A stretch of 64,000 nucleotides of DNA from Bradyrhizobium sp. WSM1743 (lineage in GTDB: Bacteria; Pseudomonadota; Alphaproteobacteria; Rhizobiales; Xanthobacteraceae), in NCBI RefSeq assembly GCF_000473065.1, contig NZ_AXAZ01000009.1, forward strand, positions 62,001-126,000, read 5' to 3'. Position numbers and translations under genes: made by a program. Below, piece by piece: positions 16,411 to 25,577 of the stretch (positions are counted from its first letter, which is position 1; each line of letters opens with the position of its first letter). Below the pieces are notes generated by a model. The model was not told where the DNA came from. It searched no databases and was given only the letters and a program-made list of their open reading frames with translations.

Positions 16411-17954
16411 CTAGCTGCGCGTTGAATCGGGAAGTGGCGATTGATCTTCAATGAATTTGAGATCGGTTCTCGCTTTCACAACGACAACCCCATCGTTCTG
16501 TCGGCGTAGGATCACGAAGTTGTTCGTGATCGCAAGAATTTTCCACGTGGGTTCATCAAAAGCCGCGTCGCTAAATTGGATTGTGCGATGACGCGCGCTG
16601 GGAGATGTGTGCGTGATCCGTTGTATCTCGTTGACCGTTCCCACGAACGTAGCTCCGGCCGAGACAAGGAAAACCGTCAACAATATGCCTGCCTTGAGAG
16701 GGTCCTTGAAAAAACGCAGGCTTACGCTCCAAAGTAATATTGAAATCACGTATGACAGCGCAGCCGCGAGTGACACCGTATCAACCCAGTGGGATTGCAC
16801 AGCGACCACAACGAGCGCGACAATTGCGCTTACGCCCGTAAAGTGCCAAACCCATCTCTCGATACGGCCGCTCCATGATCGCTGATAAAGGTCGGGGGCC
16901 TGTACTGAAAATGCCGTAGCCGTAGCTACCCGGTAAAATGCCAACATCGCCGCAAGGACCGCAGCGATCAGGTATCCATAGATTTCGCCCAAGCCGCTAG
17001 CGATATAGTCGGTTGTGCTGAAGTATCTGGCGAATGGGATGTCGAAATACCATCCAAAAAGAGCGACGCGCCCGAACCCCAACAGCAAGAGCATTGCGCC
17101 GGAGATGGCAATGAACGAGGTGACATCTGAAAGCGCGAAATCGATTTTGGTGTAATTCTTGATCGCGTACTCGTGTCTTAAGGACCGCACCTTCCTCGCA
17201 AGGAACGCCGCAATACGTCGCGCACGATGCGGCTCGTCCTTCAGTTCGGGTGGTAGACGATCGAAGTTGACCTTCGACTTCCACTCGTCGCGACTTACAG
17301 GCTCTTTGAAGCTCTGTTGGAGTGTCGCGATCTCAGATGTTGCTACATAGGCAATGTAATTCTGCAAGTTCTCGTAGTAGCGAATGATTTTAGCCAAGCG
17401 GTGCTTGCGCACGAAATTGAAATGCCTTCTCGCATCGGGGACGTCTGTCTGCGCGCGGTACCAAGCAACGAGGTGCCAGCCTAATATTTTCTGCTCTAAA
17501 GATGTGAAGCTATCGCGCGACGTGGATGATCGCATCAAATAGTATGCTATGGCCGCGTCGGCATCCCTGTAAAATCGTGTCTCACTATTCAAGGGGCCTT
17601 CCGAGATTTTGGACCAAACCTCGACTAGGCATGCCAGATGGCACTTTGCGGAGAGACGGATGAAGTAACGGGATCGCCGTCGCATCGCGAAAAACAAGAG
17701 TTTGATGTACATTCTGCCAATTGCGTCCAACACGCGGCTTAGTGCGCGGTTTGAGGCTTCATTTTGCGATAGCTGTTCTTGGCCCATTGAGTGTAGACAT
17801 TCTCCGTCTTCGGGCGGGACGCCCTGTTCATAATGGTCATGGTTGGCATCAGCTTCAACCGCAAGCTGTGCACGACGATATTGTTTGGGATGACAAATAG
17901 AGATCGCGGATTAGAACGAAGAGTGACCGCACGGTCCCGGATTGGTCCCGGAAA
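16053..17954. mobile_element. Putative cassette bounded by identical 24-bp direct repeats
   Basis: The 24 bases at 16053-16076 (ACGGTCCCGGATTGG...) recur without change, in the same orientation, at 17931-17954. The unit itself contains an internal repeat of GGTCCCGGA. The enclosed 1.85 kb holds one full gene (16411-17787) and perhaps a remnant, and its G+C is visibly lower than both flanks. Directly repeated ends around foreign-looking DNA are what site-specific integration or gene-cassette insertion leaves (attL/attR-like). There is no integrase, no tRNA and no terminal inverted repeat inside, so the mechanism is inferred and could be decayed or supplied in trans. Confidence 0.5.
16411..17787 (-). 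CDS. Five-helix membrane protein of unknown family
   Basis: 458 residues; not recognised. Residues 1-220 are soluble, basic and helix-rich (RRRSRYFIRLSAKCHL; many Arg/Tyr). Then come five hydrophobic segments: about 221-246 (FIAISGAMLLLLGFGRVALF), 266-287 (IYGYLIAAVLAAMLAFYRV), 312-333 (FTGVSAIVALVVVAVQSHWV), 336-357 and 364-385. The C-terminal 65 residues look like a small beta domain facing the cytoplasm (WKILAITNNFVILRRQNDGVVVVKA). This layout, a helical cytosolic region, a few helices and a small beta tail, is seen in several poorly described bacterial membrane proteins, some of them phage-defence effectors, but no specific link can be shown. Lower G+C than neighbours and flanking direct repeats point to transfer. 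ATG at 17787; no partner gene. Confidence 0.7.
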   Translation of the reverse strand: MGQEQLSQNEASNRALSRVLDAIGRMYIKLLFFAMRRRSRYFIRLSAKCHLACLVEVWSKISEGPLNSETRFYRDADAAIAYYLMRSSTSRDSFTSLEQKILGWHLVAWYRAQTDVPDARRHFNFVRKHRLAKIIRYYENLQNYIAYVATSEIATLQQSFKEPVSRDEWKSKVNFDRLPPELKDEPHRARRIAAFLARKVRSLRHEYAIKNYTKIDFALSDVTSFIAISGAMLLLLGFGRVALFGWYFDIPFARYFSTTDYIASGLGEIYGYLIAAVLAAMLAFYRVATATAFSVQAPDLYQRSWSGRIERWVWHFTGVSAIVALVVVAVQSHWVDTVSLAAALSYVISILLWSVSLRFFKDPLKAGILLTVFLVSAGATFVGTVNEIQRITHTSPSARHRTIQFSDAAFDEPTWKILAITNNFVILRRQNDGVVVVKARTDLKFIEDQSPLPDSTRS

Positions 17955-18091
17955 CCCATGAAAAGATGGTCAAGGATGGACAAAGGTGGCCGCAGATCGC
18001 TTGAAAACGCTGCATTTTTGCTCGACAACACACCCCCGCCGTATTCGGCGTGTTAACCGGAGGGCCTGCGAGCGGCGGTATCCCCTGTAGA
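17788..18091. other. 304-base gap holding the right-hand direct repeat
   Basis: AT-richer DNA continues to about 17930, where the second copy of the 24-bp repeat (17931-17954) ends the cassette. Beyond it the chromosome-like composition returns. A 32-codon frame (17958-18056) is open but has no ribosome-binding site. A short palindrome around the TTCGGCG at 18043 is the only other feature seen; the DUF2155 promoter must lie here. Confidence 0.5.
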
Positions 18092-19132
18092 ATGTCCAAC
18101 AAGCCCGATTCGCTGTTGAAGCCGCGCGAGATGCTCAAAACCTTTTCCCTGACCGGTCTTGCGGCGCTTTTGGCCGCCACCGCACTGACGGCTGCGACGC
18201 CGGCTCAGGCGCAGATCGGCACGATCTTCTCCGATCCGCCGCCGCTGCGGCCGCCCGGCAATATTCCGCGTGGCCAGCCCCAGCCGCAGCAGATCCCCGA
18301 GGACGACGAAGAGGTGCCCGAGCTGCCGCCGCAGGGCCGCGTCCTGCCGTCGCGCCCGATGCCGCCGCCTCCGGGCCGGCAGGGGAACGTGATGCCGGGA
18401 CCGGTCGAGAGCCAGCCCCTGGCGCCGCCGCCGGGCTCGACCCTCGCGCCACCGAACCAGCCGCCCTCCGCGGCGATCGCCCCGCCCAGCCCGCAGGGCG
18501 CTCCGGGTGCGCCCGGTCAGCGCCAGCCCCAGCAGAAGGGCGGGCCGGGTGGCGCTGTGCCGCAGACGCCGGCGAGCCTCCAGCCGGGCGACGAGGTCGT
18601 GACCGAGCCGCCGGCCCAGAAGATCGTGAACAAGAAGGCGACCTTCTCCGGTCTCGACAAGATCACCGGACGCATCATCAATTTCGACGAGGAGATCGGC
18701 GAGACCGTCCAGTTCGGCGCGCTCAGGGTCAAGACCGACGCCTGCTACACGCGGCCGGCGACGGAGGCCGCCAACACCGACGCCTTCGTCGAGGTCGACG
18801 AGATCACCTTGCAGGGCGAGGTGAAGCGCATCTTCTCGGGCTGGATGTACGCGGCAAGCCCGGGCCTGCACGGCGTCGAGCATCCGATCTACGACATCTG
18901 GCTGACCGACTGCAAAGAGCCGCAGCAGACCATCGCGACCGCGGCACCGGATCCTGCCGCGGCAAAGCCGCCGCCACCGCCGCCGGCGCAGAAGAAGGCC
19001 GCGCCCAAGCAGGTGCAGCAGCGGCCGCCGCAGCCTCTGCCGCCGATCCAGCAGCAGCAACCGGCACCGCCGCCCCCTCCGCCGCCGGAGCAGCGGCCAG
19101 GTCTGTTCGGCATCCCCGGGTTCGGCCGGTAG
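18092..19132 (+). CDS. Exported DUF2155-domain protein with proline-rich linkers
   Basis: An envelope protein of about 346 residues. A signal peptide (MLKTFSLTGLAALLAATALTAATPAQA) precedes a long Pro/Gln/Gly-rich linker (residues about 45-170). The DUF2155 core then spans about 190-275: KATFSGLDKITGRI, ETVQFGALRVKTDACYTRP and VFSGWMYAASPGLHGVEHPIYDIWLTDC, with its conserved Cys pair. A second proline-rich tail ends in FGIPGFGR. The ATG at 18131 gives the signal peptide directly; 18092 adds 13 residues and is equally possible, and neither has a strong RBS. DUF2155 is common in Rhizobiales beside aat and NDUFA12. Function unknown; the core may be cell-wall or outer-membrane associated. Confidence 0.85.
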   Translation: MSNKPDSLLKPREMLKTFSLTGLAALLAATALTAATPAQAQIGTIFSDPPPLRPPGNIPRGQPQPQQIPEDDEEVPELPPQGRVLPSRPMPPPPGRQGNVMPGPVESQPLAPPPGSTLAPPNQPPSAAIAPPSPQGAPGAPGQRQPQQKGGPGGAVPQTPASLQPGDEVVTEPPAQKIVNKKATFSGLDKITGRIINFDEEIGETVQFGALRVKTDACYTRPATEAANTDAFVEVDEITLQGEVKRIFSGWMYAASPGLHGVEHPIYDIWLTDCKEPQQTIATAAPDPAAAKPPPPPPAQKKAAPKQVQQRPPQPLPPIQQQQPAPPPPPPPEQRPGLFGIPGFGR

Positions 19133-19146
19133 AGTGGAATGGCTTC

Positions 19147-19204
19147 AGGTTGAATCGATTGCCGCGGGCTCGTTCACCTCTCCCACTTGCGCAAGCGGGA
19201 GAGC
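19147..19204 (-). repeat. Short copy of a dispersed intergenic repeat (see 32671 and 52263)
   Basis: The stretch AGGTTGAATCGATTGCCGCG followed by GCTCGTTCACCTCTCCC is the reverse complement of the right end of the repeat at 32671-32807. It then closes in its own small stem (CTCCCACTTGCGCAAGCGGGAG, near-perfect). It lies just past the DUF2155 stop, between convergent genes, where it may also end transcription. Confidence 0.65.
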
Positions 19205-19254
19205 GCACCTCGGCCACCGCAGCTAGCGAGCCTCATCTCATCGCGTTTTAGCTT

Positions 19255-19935
19255 CTACTGTCGCGAGGCGATGATCTCGAGCGCGCGTGCGCCGGGGATC
19301 GCTTCGCCGGCGGAGAGCTTCAGGAAATCGCCGGGCTCGCCGGCGAGCGCCTTGTCGAGCAGCGCCGTATAGCGTCGCCGCGAAATCTCGACCGCGCCAA
19401 AACTCTTCAGGTGCTCGGTGACATATTGGGTGTCGAGCAGCTCGAAGCCGCCATGGATGAGCCGCGCCACCAGATGCACCAGCGCGACCTTCGAAGCATC
19501 GCGCGCGGTGTGGAACATGCTCTCGCCGAAGAAGGCCCGTCCAAGGCTGACGCCGTAGAGCCCGCCGACGAGGTCGTCGCCCTGCCAGGCTTCGACGCTG
19601 TGGCAATGGCCGAGCTCGTGCAGGCCGCCATAGAGGTCGCGGATGCGCTTGTTGATCCAGGTGTCCTCGCGTCCTACTTGCGGCGCCGCGCAGCCGGCGA
19701 TGGTCGCCTTGAACGCGGTGTTGACGGTGACGCGGAACGTGTCCGACCGCACGGTGCGCGCCAGTCGCGAGGCGACGCGGAAGCCGTCGAGCGGGATGAC
19801 GCCGCGCAGCTCCGGCTCGACCCAGAACAGGGTCGGATCGTCGGCGCTCTCCGCCATCGGGAAGATGCCGCAGGCATAGGCGCGCAGCAGCACGGCCGGG
19901 GTGATTTCAGATGGGGCGGAGTCGCGCGAAGTCAT
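19255..19935 (-). CDS. aat: Leucyl/phenylalanyl-tRNA-protein transferase
   Basis: 226 residues. Adds Leu or Phe from aminoacyl-tRNA to proteins with N-terminal Lys or Arg, marking them for ClpAP through ClpS (N-end rule). Family landmarks are [14 protein letters not shown], the [26 protein letters not shown] region, the conserved [27 protein letters not shown], and the end [24 protein letters not shown]. The frame is open to 20031, but homology starts at [17 protein letters not shown], so I use ATG 19935, preceded by GGTGG. Convergent with DUF2155. The three-gene phosphorelay operon follows upstream. Confidence 0.95.
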   Translation of the reverse strand: MTSRDSAPSEITPAVLLRAYACGIFPMAESADDPTLFWVEPELRGVIPLDGFRVASRLARTVRSDTFRVTVNTAFKATIAGCAAPQVGREDTWINKRIRDLYGGLHELGHCHSVEAWQGDDLVGGLYGVSLGRAFFGESMFHTARDASKVALVHLVARLIHGGFELLDTQYVTEHLKSFGAVEISRRRYTALLDKALAGEPGDFLKLSAGEAIPGARALEIIASRQ

Positions 19936-19996
19936 GGCTTGCCACCATAGCAGGATCGCATTGCGGTTGCGATGGGGGGCGCGGCCGGGCGCGATG

Positions 19997-21100
19997 TCAG
20001 CTCGCGGCGGCGGTGCTGGTCTTGCCGACACTTGCGGGCATGCGGCCGAACTTCAGCACGATCCGGGTTCCGGAATGCGCGGGATCGCGCTCGACCGTGG
20101 CGTCGAGCTTTGACGCCATGGCCGCGACAATGCGCTGACCCATGCCGGTGGAGCGCGGATCGGCCTTGACGTTGTCGCCGACGCCATTGTCGGTGATCGA
20201 GAGCAGGAGATCGTCGCCTTGCGAGATCAGCTCGACATGGATCGGGCCGGCGCCGTCGGGATAGGCGTATTTCACCGCGTTCATGACCAGCTCGTTGACG
20301 ATGATGCCGACGGCGACCGCACGGTCCGGATCGATCTCGATCGGCTCGGCCTTCAGCGTCAGGCGCGACATCCGGTTGCCTTCGGCAGAGCGGCGGAGAT
20401 CCTCGAGCAGCGAGTCCAGATACTGATTGAGGACCACGCTCTTCAGGTCCTGCGAGGTGTAGAGGCGCCGGTGCACCTGCGCGACCGCAGCGACGCGGCC
20501 CATCGCATTGGTCAGCGCTGCCTTGACCTCCTCCTGTGCGGCGGAGCTTGCCTGAAGGTGCAGCAGCGAGGCGATGATCTGGAGCGAATTGCCGACACGG
20601 TGGTTGACCTCGCGCAGCAAGAGCTCGCGTTCGGCGGCGAGGGCCGCGTAGCGGTCGCGCGAGGCGTGGATCTCGGCTTCGGCTTCATCGCGCGCCCGCT
20701 GCAACTCGGCCTGGCGCAGCGCGCCTTCGGCGGCGACGTGGAGGAGCGGGATGAAGTCGCCCTGGACGTCCTTCACCAGATAGTCGGCCGCCCCCGCCTT
20801 GAGCGCGGTCACCGCAATGCTGGAATCCTGCGATGCGGTGACGAACACGACCGGCGGCGCGTCCGGGATCGCCATGATCTGCTCAAGCGTCTCCAGCCCG
20901 TCGAGGCCCGGCATGTACTGATCGAGTGCCACCACATCGATGCCGCCTTCGGCGCCGGCGCGGCGGATGCGCTCGAGACCTTCCTCGCCGCTTGCGGCAT
21001 GGACGACCCTGTAGCCGCGCCGCGTCAGGCCGCGATCGACCAGGCGCGCCAGCGCGTCGTCGTCGTCGATGTAGAGCAGTGTCGGCGTGCGCTGGTTCAT
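19997..21100 (-). CDS. Receiver domain fused to HisKA_2-type histidine kinase
   Basis: 367 residues, soluble. Residues 1-125 are a receiver with acidic pocket D12-D14, phospho-acceptor D60 ([13 protein letters not shown]), T88 and K110. A coiled coil leads to a HisKA_2/HWE-like dimerisation domain, [22 protein letters not shown] with phospho-His H167, and an ATPase domain ([35 protein letters not shown]). HisKA_2 kinases of this kind are used in alphaproteobacterial stress and light pathways. Last gene of a three-gene operon: its ATG overlaps the previous stop by 4 bases (21097-21100). It probably receives phosphate from the upstream kinase and passes a signal on, but the target is not in view. 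Confidence 0.9.
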   Translation of the reverse strand: MNQRTPTLLYIDDDDALARLVDRGLTRRGYRVVHAASGEEGLERIRRAGAEGGIDVVALDQYMPGLDGLETLEQIMAIPDAPPVVFVTASQDSSIAVTALKAGAADYLVKDVQGDFIPLLHVAAEGALRQAELQRARDEAEAEIHASRDRYAALAAERELLLREVNHRVGNSLQIIASLLHLQASSAAQEEVKAALTNAMGRVAAVAQVHRRLYTSQDLKSVVLNQYLDSLLEDLRRSAEGNRMSRLTLKAEPIEIDPDRAVAVGIIVNELVMNAVKYAYPDGAGPIHVELISQGDDLLLSITDNGVGDNVKADPRSTGMGQRIVAAMASKLDATVERDPAHSGTRIVLKFGRMPASVGKTSTAAAS

Positions 21101-21537
21101 GTGGCGGCGGGCGGGACCTGGATGACCGAGAAGAACAGCCCGAGCTGCCGGATGGCATTGGCGAAATTCTCGTAGTTGACGGGCTTGGTGATGTAGACGT
21201 TGCAGCCGAGCTCGTAGCAGCGCTTGATTTCCTGGGAATCGTCGGTGGTGGTCAGCACCACCACGGGCGAGGCCTTCAGGTATTTGTTTTCCTTGATCTG
21301 CCTCAGGATGTCGATCCCGGTCATGTCGGGCAGGTTGAGATCGAGCAGGATCAAGAGCGCATTGCCCTTCTGCACGAGCCCGCTGCCGTCGGCGCCGAAC
21401 AAGTGCCGCATGGCGTCGTTGCCGTTGGCGAACGCGACGATCTCGTTGTTGACGCCGGACCTTCTGATGTTGCGCTCGATCAGGCGGGCGTGGCCCTCGT
21501 CGTCCTCGATCATGATGATGGTGACAGGCTGCGTCAT
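21097..21537 (-). CDS. Single-domain response regulator
   Basis: 146-residue receiver without output domain. E11-D12-D13 pocket, D66 phospho-acceptor (LLILLDLNLPDMTGIDIL), TTTDD, and the KPVN lysine motif. A loop of about eight residues between beta2 and the phospho-site (FGADGSGLVQKGN) makes it longer than CheY and is typical of the receivers that follow bacteriophytochrome-like kinases (Rcp1 type). Overlaps both neighbours by ATGA, so translation is coupled throughout the operon. Acts as a phosphate shuttle between the CHASE3 kinase and the receiver-kinase protein, by inference from layout. Confidence 0.93.
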   Translation of the reverse strand: MTQPVTIIMIEDDEGHARLIERNIRRSGVNNEIVAFANGNDAMRHLFGADGSGLVQKGNALLILLDLNLPDMTGIDILRQIKENKYLKASPVVVLTTTDDSQEIKRCYELGCNVYITKPVNYENFANAIRQLGLFFSVIQVPPAAT

Positions 21538-23060
21538 CGATCTGCGTTCCGGTTGCTCACGTTCCAGGCGATCGGCAGCGTGATCGTGAAGGTACTGCCC
21601 GCATTCAGTTCCGATGATACCGACATGGTGCCGCCGAGGCGACGCACAAGTGCGCGCACATGCGCAAGACCGATGCCCTGGCCGGGCTTGTCCTGGGTTC
21701 CCGCGCGGCGGAACAGGTCGAATATTCGCTGGTGGTCCTTCGGATCGATCCCGCGGCCGTTGTCGCTGATCTCGAAGATAGCGTAGCCGAGCTTGGTCCG
21801 CCCGCGGATTCTGATCTCGCCGGGCGCGCCGGGCTTGAGATATTTGATCGCGTTGTCGATCAGATTGGAGAAGATCTGCTCGAGGGCGAGACGGTCGCTC
21901 ACGAGGTTCGGCAGAGGCTCGAGGTGAATCTCGGCCTGCGCCTCGACCGCCTGGTGCGCCAGCGTCGAGACGATGGCGTCGATCAGCTCGCGCGTGTCGA
22001 TCTTCACCGGCTGGAATTCGCGCCGGCCTTCGCGCGTGAGGTTGAGGATGGCCGAGATCAGCCGGTCCATCTTGGCGATCGACGTCTTGATGAAGCCGAG
22101 CGCTTCGGAGAAATCCTCTGAGAGCTGTTTGTCGGCGCCTTCGAGCGCGATCTCGCCGGGAGTGCCGGGCGCCAGTGGCGCCCCGTCGGCGGAGACGTGG
22201 GTGAGATCGCCGATCCGGCGGAAGATATCGTCGCCGAGCTCCTCGAGCTCGCTGGTGAAGCCCATGATGTTGACGAGCGGCGAGCGCAGATCGTGGCTGA
22301 CGATATAGGCAAAGCGCTGGATCTCGTCGTTGGCTTCGCGCAGGTCCGCCGTGCGCTCGTCGACGACGGCTTCCAGATTGACGTTGGCATCGCGCAGGCG
22401 GGATTCAGCCTCGTCGCGGACGCGCGCCGAGCGCCGCACCAGCCAGATCGAGATCATCGCCAGCAACACCACGAGGCCGGAGCCGATGCCGGTCATCGAC
22501 GCGGAGAGGGTCTGGCTGCGGTCGGAATTTGCTGTTCGGAGCCGGAATAACCGTTCCTCCTCGCGGATCATGGCGTTGGCCATGTTGCTGATCGTGGTCG
22601 TGGTGTTGCCGGCGGCGGCCTCGCGGATCAGCGCCGCGGCCCTGTCGGGTTGACCCTGCTTCACGAAGGTCATCTCGCGCGAGAACTGGTCGAGCCGGGT
22701 CTCGATTGCTGCTCTCAGCTTTTCAATGTTCTCGCGCTGCGCCGGATCGTCGCTGATCTGGCGCGTGAGCTTGTCGAGCGCCGGAATGATTGCCGCGACG
22801 GCCTTCTCATGATCGGACAGGAAATCCGGCCCCTGCGTCAGGAGAAAGCCGCGAGCGCTGCTCTCGGCGTGCCGGACCTCGAGCAGCAGGGCGTTGATCT
22901 GGCTCTCCACCTCGATGGTGTGAAGCACCCATTTGCTGTCTTCCCGGGCCTTGTTGACGAGGTAGACGGAGCCGGCGCTGATTACGGTCAGCACCAAAAG
23001 GCCCGCCGAAAGCAGCAGGATCTGCCAAAACGCGCGCCGTCGGTGGGCTTCAGCCCTCAC
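21534..23060 (-). CDS. CHASE3-domain membrane sensor histidine kinase
   Basis: 508 residues. Helix 1 (ILLLSAGLLVLTVISAGSVYLV), CHASE3 sensor (about 37-185, with HAESSARGFLLTQGPDFL), helix 2 (TGIGSGLVVLLAMISIWLV), coiled coil, HisKA with H256 (FAYIVSHDLRSPLVNIMGF), an unusual 40-residue acidic insertion between the HisKA helices (LGDDIFRRIGDL...EGADKQLSEDF), and HATPase with NLIDNAIKYL, DNGRGID and GQGIGLAHVRALV. Start is a GTG at 23060. First gene of the three-gene operon, about 100 bases from accC. This kinase-Rcp1-HisKA_2 layout resembles phytochrome-type modules, but the sensor is CHASE3 and there is no chromophore domain. Confidence 0.92.
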   Translation of the reverse strand: MRAEAHRRRAFWQILLLSAGLLVLTVISAGSVYLVNKAREDSKWVLHTIEVESQINALLLEVRHAESSARGFLLTQGPDFLSDHEKAVAAIIPALDKLTRQISDDPAQRENIEKLRAAIETRLDQFSREMTFVKQGQPDRAAALIREAAAGNTTTTISNMANAMIREEERLFRLRTANSDRSQTLSASMTGIGSGLVVLLAMISIWLVRRSARVRDEAESRLRDANVNLEAVVDERTADLREANDEIQRFAYIVSHDLRSPLVNIMGFTSELEELGDDIFRRIGDLTHVSADGAPLAPGTPGEIALEGADKQLSEDFSEALGFIKTSIAKMDRLISAILNLTREGRREFQPVKIDTRELIDAIVSTLAHQAVEAQAEIHLEPLPNLVSDRLALEQIFSNLIDNAIKYLKPGAPGEIRIRGRTKLGYAIFEISDNGRGIDPKDHQRIFDLFRRAGTQDKPGQGIGLAHVRALVRRLGGTMSVSSELNAGSTFTITLPIAWNVSNRNADR

Positions 23061-23161
23061 GACGATCTACCTGTCGATGTTCAGTGGAGTTCAAAACGCC
23101 CCCTTGGAACTGGTCCCGCCGAGAACGCGATCGGGGCCAAAGGGTTCCATAAGGAGCAAGA

Positions 23162-24520
23162 TTATCTCGGGCTGGGTTCCGTCTTGCCGGCGAGATATTG
23201 TTCCAGCCAGTGGATGTGGTAGTCGCCGTCGATGATGCCGTCTTCGCGCACCAACGCACGGAACAGCGGCAGCGTGGTCTCGATACCTTCGACCACCATC
23301 TCATCCAGCGCCCGGCGCAGCCGCATCAGGCATTCGGCGCGGGTCTTGCCGTGCACGATCAGCTTGCCGACGAGCGAATCGTAATAGGGCGGGATCGTGT
23401 AACCCTGGTAGACGGCGGAATCGATCCGGACGCCGAGGCCGCCGGGCGGGTGATATTGCAGGATCCGGCCGGGCGAGGGGCGGAAGGTCTGCGGATTCTC
23501 GGCGTTGATGCGGCACTCGATCGCGTGGCCGATGACCTGAACCTCGTCCTGCTTGGCCGGCAGGTCGCCGCCGGCGGCGATGCGGATCTGCTCCAGCACG
23601 AGGTCGATATCGGTGATGCTCTCGGTGACGGGATGCTCCACCTGGATGCGGGTGTTCATCTCGATGAAATAGAACTCGCCGTCCTCGTACAGGAACTCGA
23701 TGGTGCCGACGCCGAGATATTTCATCTCGCGCATCGCTTTCGCGCAGGTCTCGCCGATCTTGGCCCGCGCGGCCGCGGCGAGGACGGGCGAAGGGCCTTC
23801 TTCCCAGACCTTCTGGTGGCGGCGTTGCAGCGAGCAGTCGCGTTCGCCGAGATGAATGGCGCCGCCGCGGCCGTCGCCGAGGATCTGGATCTCGATGTGA
23901 CGCGGCTTCTGGAGGTATTTTTCCAGGTAGACGGAAGCATCGCCAAAAGCGGATTTGGCCTCGTTGGCCGCCGTCGACAGCGCCAGCTGCAGGTCGGCCT
24001 CGCTGTGCGCGACCTTCATGCCGCGGCCGCCACCGCCAGCCGCCGCCTTCACCAGCACCGGGAAGCCGATTTTCTTCGCGATCGCCATCGCGTCGTCATC
24101 GGGGCCAACCGCACCATCAGAGCCCGGCACCACGGGGATCCCGAGCCTCTTGGCGGTCTTCTTGGCCTCGATCTTGTCGCCCATCAGGCGGATGTGCTCG
24201 GCTTTGGGACCGATGAAGTGCAGATTGTGCTCGGCGAGGATTTCCGCAAAGCGCGCGTTCTCGGAGAGAAAGCCGTAGCCGGGATGCACCGCATCGGCGC
24301 CGGTGATCTCGCAGGCCGCGAGCAGCGCGGGCACGTTGAGATAGCTGTCCTTGGACGCCGGCGGTCCGATGCACACACTCTCGTCCGACAGCCGCACATG
24401 CATGGCGTCGGCGTCGGCAGTCGAGTGCACGGCGACGGTCGCGATCCCGAGCTCCTTGCAGGCTCTGAGGATGCGAAGGGCGATCTCGCCGCGATTGGCT
24501 ATGAGGATCTTGTCGAACAT
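23162..24520 (-). CDS. accC: Biotin carboxylase subunit of acetyl-CoA carboxylase
   Basis: 452 residues, full family length. Uses ATP and bicarbonate to carboxylate biotin on AccB, the first step of fatty-acid synthesis. N-terminus [24 protein letters not shown]-grasp glycine loop ([14 protein letters not shown]), the metal and bicarbonate site [26 protein letters not shown] (split here by the usual spacing), and the C-terminal domain starting ECRINAEN. Downstream of accB, separated by 59 bases, in the common order aroQ-accB-accC. The start is at the conserved MFDK. Confidence 0.97.
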   Translation of the reverse strand: MFDKILIANRGEIALRILRACKELGIATVAVHSTADADAMHVRLSDESVCIGPPASKDSYLNVPALLAACEITGADAVHPGYGFLSENARFAEILAEHNLHFIGPKAEHIRLMGDKIEAKKTAKRLGIPVVPGSDGAVGPDDDAMAIAKKIGFPVLVKAAAGGGGRGMKVAHSEADLQLALSTAANEAKSAFGDASVYLEKYLQKPRHIEIQILGDGRGGAIHLGERDCSLQRRHQKVWEEGPSPVLAAAARAKIGETCAKAMREMKYLGVGTIEFLYEDGEFYFIEMNTRIQVEHPVTESITDIDLVLEQIRIAAGGDLPAKQDEVQVIGHAIECRINAENPQTFRPSPGRILQYHPPGGLGVRIDSAVYQGYTIPPYYDSLVGKLIVHGKTRAECLMRLRRALDEMVVEGIETTLPLFRALVREDGIIDGDYHIHWLEQYLAGKTEPSPR

Positions 24521-24579
24521 GGTGTCCTTTAGGGACTGGCGCGCGGAAGCGGCGAGGGCGGCTCACCGCCCCCGGGCCG

Positions 24580-25074
24580 TTATTCGATGATGACCAGCGG
24601 CTCGCCGTATTCGACCGGCTGGCCGTCCTCGACGAGGATCTGCGTCACCGTGCCGGCGCGCGGCGAGGGGATCTGGTTCATCGTCTTCATGGCTTCGATG
24701 ATCAGCAGCGTCTGGCCGACCGAGACCTTGGTGCCGACGTCGATGAACGGCTTGGCGCCCGGCTCCGGCGCCCAATAGGCGGTGCCGACCATCGGCGAGG
24801 TCACGGCGCCCGGATGCTTCGACAGGTCGGCCGCAGCAGCGGCGGGCGCGGCGGCGCTTGCTGCCACCGGCAGGGCGGCGGGAGCGGCTGCGACCGGCAT
24901 CGGCATGGTCGCGGCAACGCTGATGTTGCGCGCGACGCGCAGGCGCAGGCCGGCCCGTTCGATCTCGATCTCGGTGAGGCTGGTCTCATCGAGCAGCAAG
25001 GCAAGCTCGCGAACGAGTGCGGAATCCTCGCTGGAAAACTTTGCGGCTGCTTTGTCGTCTGGCTGGCGCGCCAT
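24580..25074 (-). CDS. accB: Biotin carboxyl carrier protein of acetyl-CoA carboxylase
   Basis: 164 residues. N-terminal helical region ([32 protein letters not shown]), an Ala/Pro linker (residues about 58-85), and the biotinyl domain from about 88: [14 protein letters not shown], the thumb loop, and the biotinylation motif EAMKTMN near residue 127, ending [11 protein letters not shown]. The frame runs on far upstream, but homology starts at MARQPDD, giving ATG 25074. Lies 35 bases after aroQ and is probably cotranscribed with it and accC. Supplies the carrier for AccC; needs biotin, for which a BioY importer is encoded at 30507. Confidence 0.96.
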   Translation of the reverse strand: MARQPDDKAAAKFSSEDSALVRELALLLDETSLTEIEIERAGLRLRVARNISVAATMPMPVAAAPAALPVAASAAAPAAAAADLSKHPGAVTSPMVGTAYWAPEPGAKPFIDVGTKVSVGQTLLIIEAMKTMNQIPSPRAGTVTQILVEDGQPVEYGEPLVIIE

Positions 25075-25109
25075 GCTGTTTGATCCGAATGTTCTGTTGG
25101 AAGGGGGCG

Positions 25110-25577
25110 TCAGGCGTTGGGCTTGATGCCGAGCTTGGCGGCAAGGCCCTGGATGGCGAGGCGGTAGCCCTCGATGCCGAAACCGCAGAGCGAGGCGAAG
25201 ACCGCGCGCGCGGTGTAGGAATGGTGACGAAAACTCTCGCGGGCGTGGATGTTGGTGACATGCACCTCGACCGTGGGGATCTGCACCGCGAGCAGCGCGT
25301 CGTGCAGCGCGATCGAGGTGTGGGAATAGCCGCCGGCATTGATGATGATGCCCTTCATCTTGCGCCGATGCGCCTCGTGGATGAAATCGATCAGCTCGCC
25401 TTCGCGGTTGGACTGCCGGCAGTCGGCCTTGAGACCGAAGGTCGCCGCCGTCTCGCGGCACAGCGCCTCGACGTCAGCCAGCGTCGCGTGGCCATACTTT
25501 TCGGGCTCGCGCGTCCCCAGCATGTTGAGGTTCGGCCCGTTCAGGACGAGGATCGTGTCGGTTGCAGGTTCGGCCAT
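25110..25577 (-). CDS. aroQ: 3-dehydroquinate dehydratase, type II
   Basis: 155 residues, a dodecameric flavodoxin-fold enzyme of the shikimate pathway that dehydrates 3-dehydroquinate. Catalytic and binding motifs: [19 protein letters not shown] (Arg and Tyr of the flexible lid), [15 protein letters not shown], the [19 protein letters not shown] segment and [18 protein letters not shown] with the catalytic His. First of aroQ-accB-accC. Upstream gap of 229 bases contains the terminator of the DUF1236 gene at 25757. Confidence 0.97.
   Translation of the reverse strand: MAEPATDTILVLNGPNLNMLGTREPEKYGHATLADVEALCRETAATFGLKADCRQSNREGELIDFIHEAHRRKMKGIIINAGGYSHTSIALHDALLAVQIPTVEVHVTNIHARESFRHHSYTARAVFASLCGFGIEGYRLAIQGLAAKLGIKPNA

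Noticed and set aside
17958..18056. 32-codon plus-strand frame right after the second direct repeat
   Set aside because: No RBS and no known match; probably chance.
24580..25461. 293-codon frame covering accB and part of aroQ
   Set aside because: Only the last 164 residues are AccB; the earlier part is aroQ read in a wrong frame.
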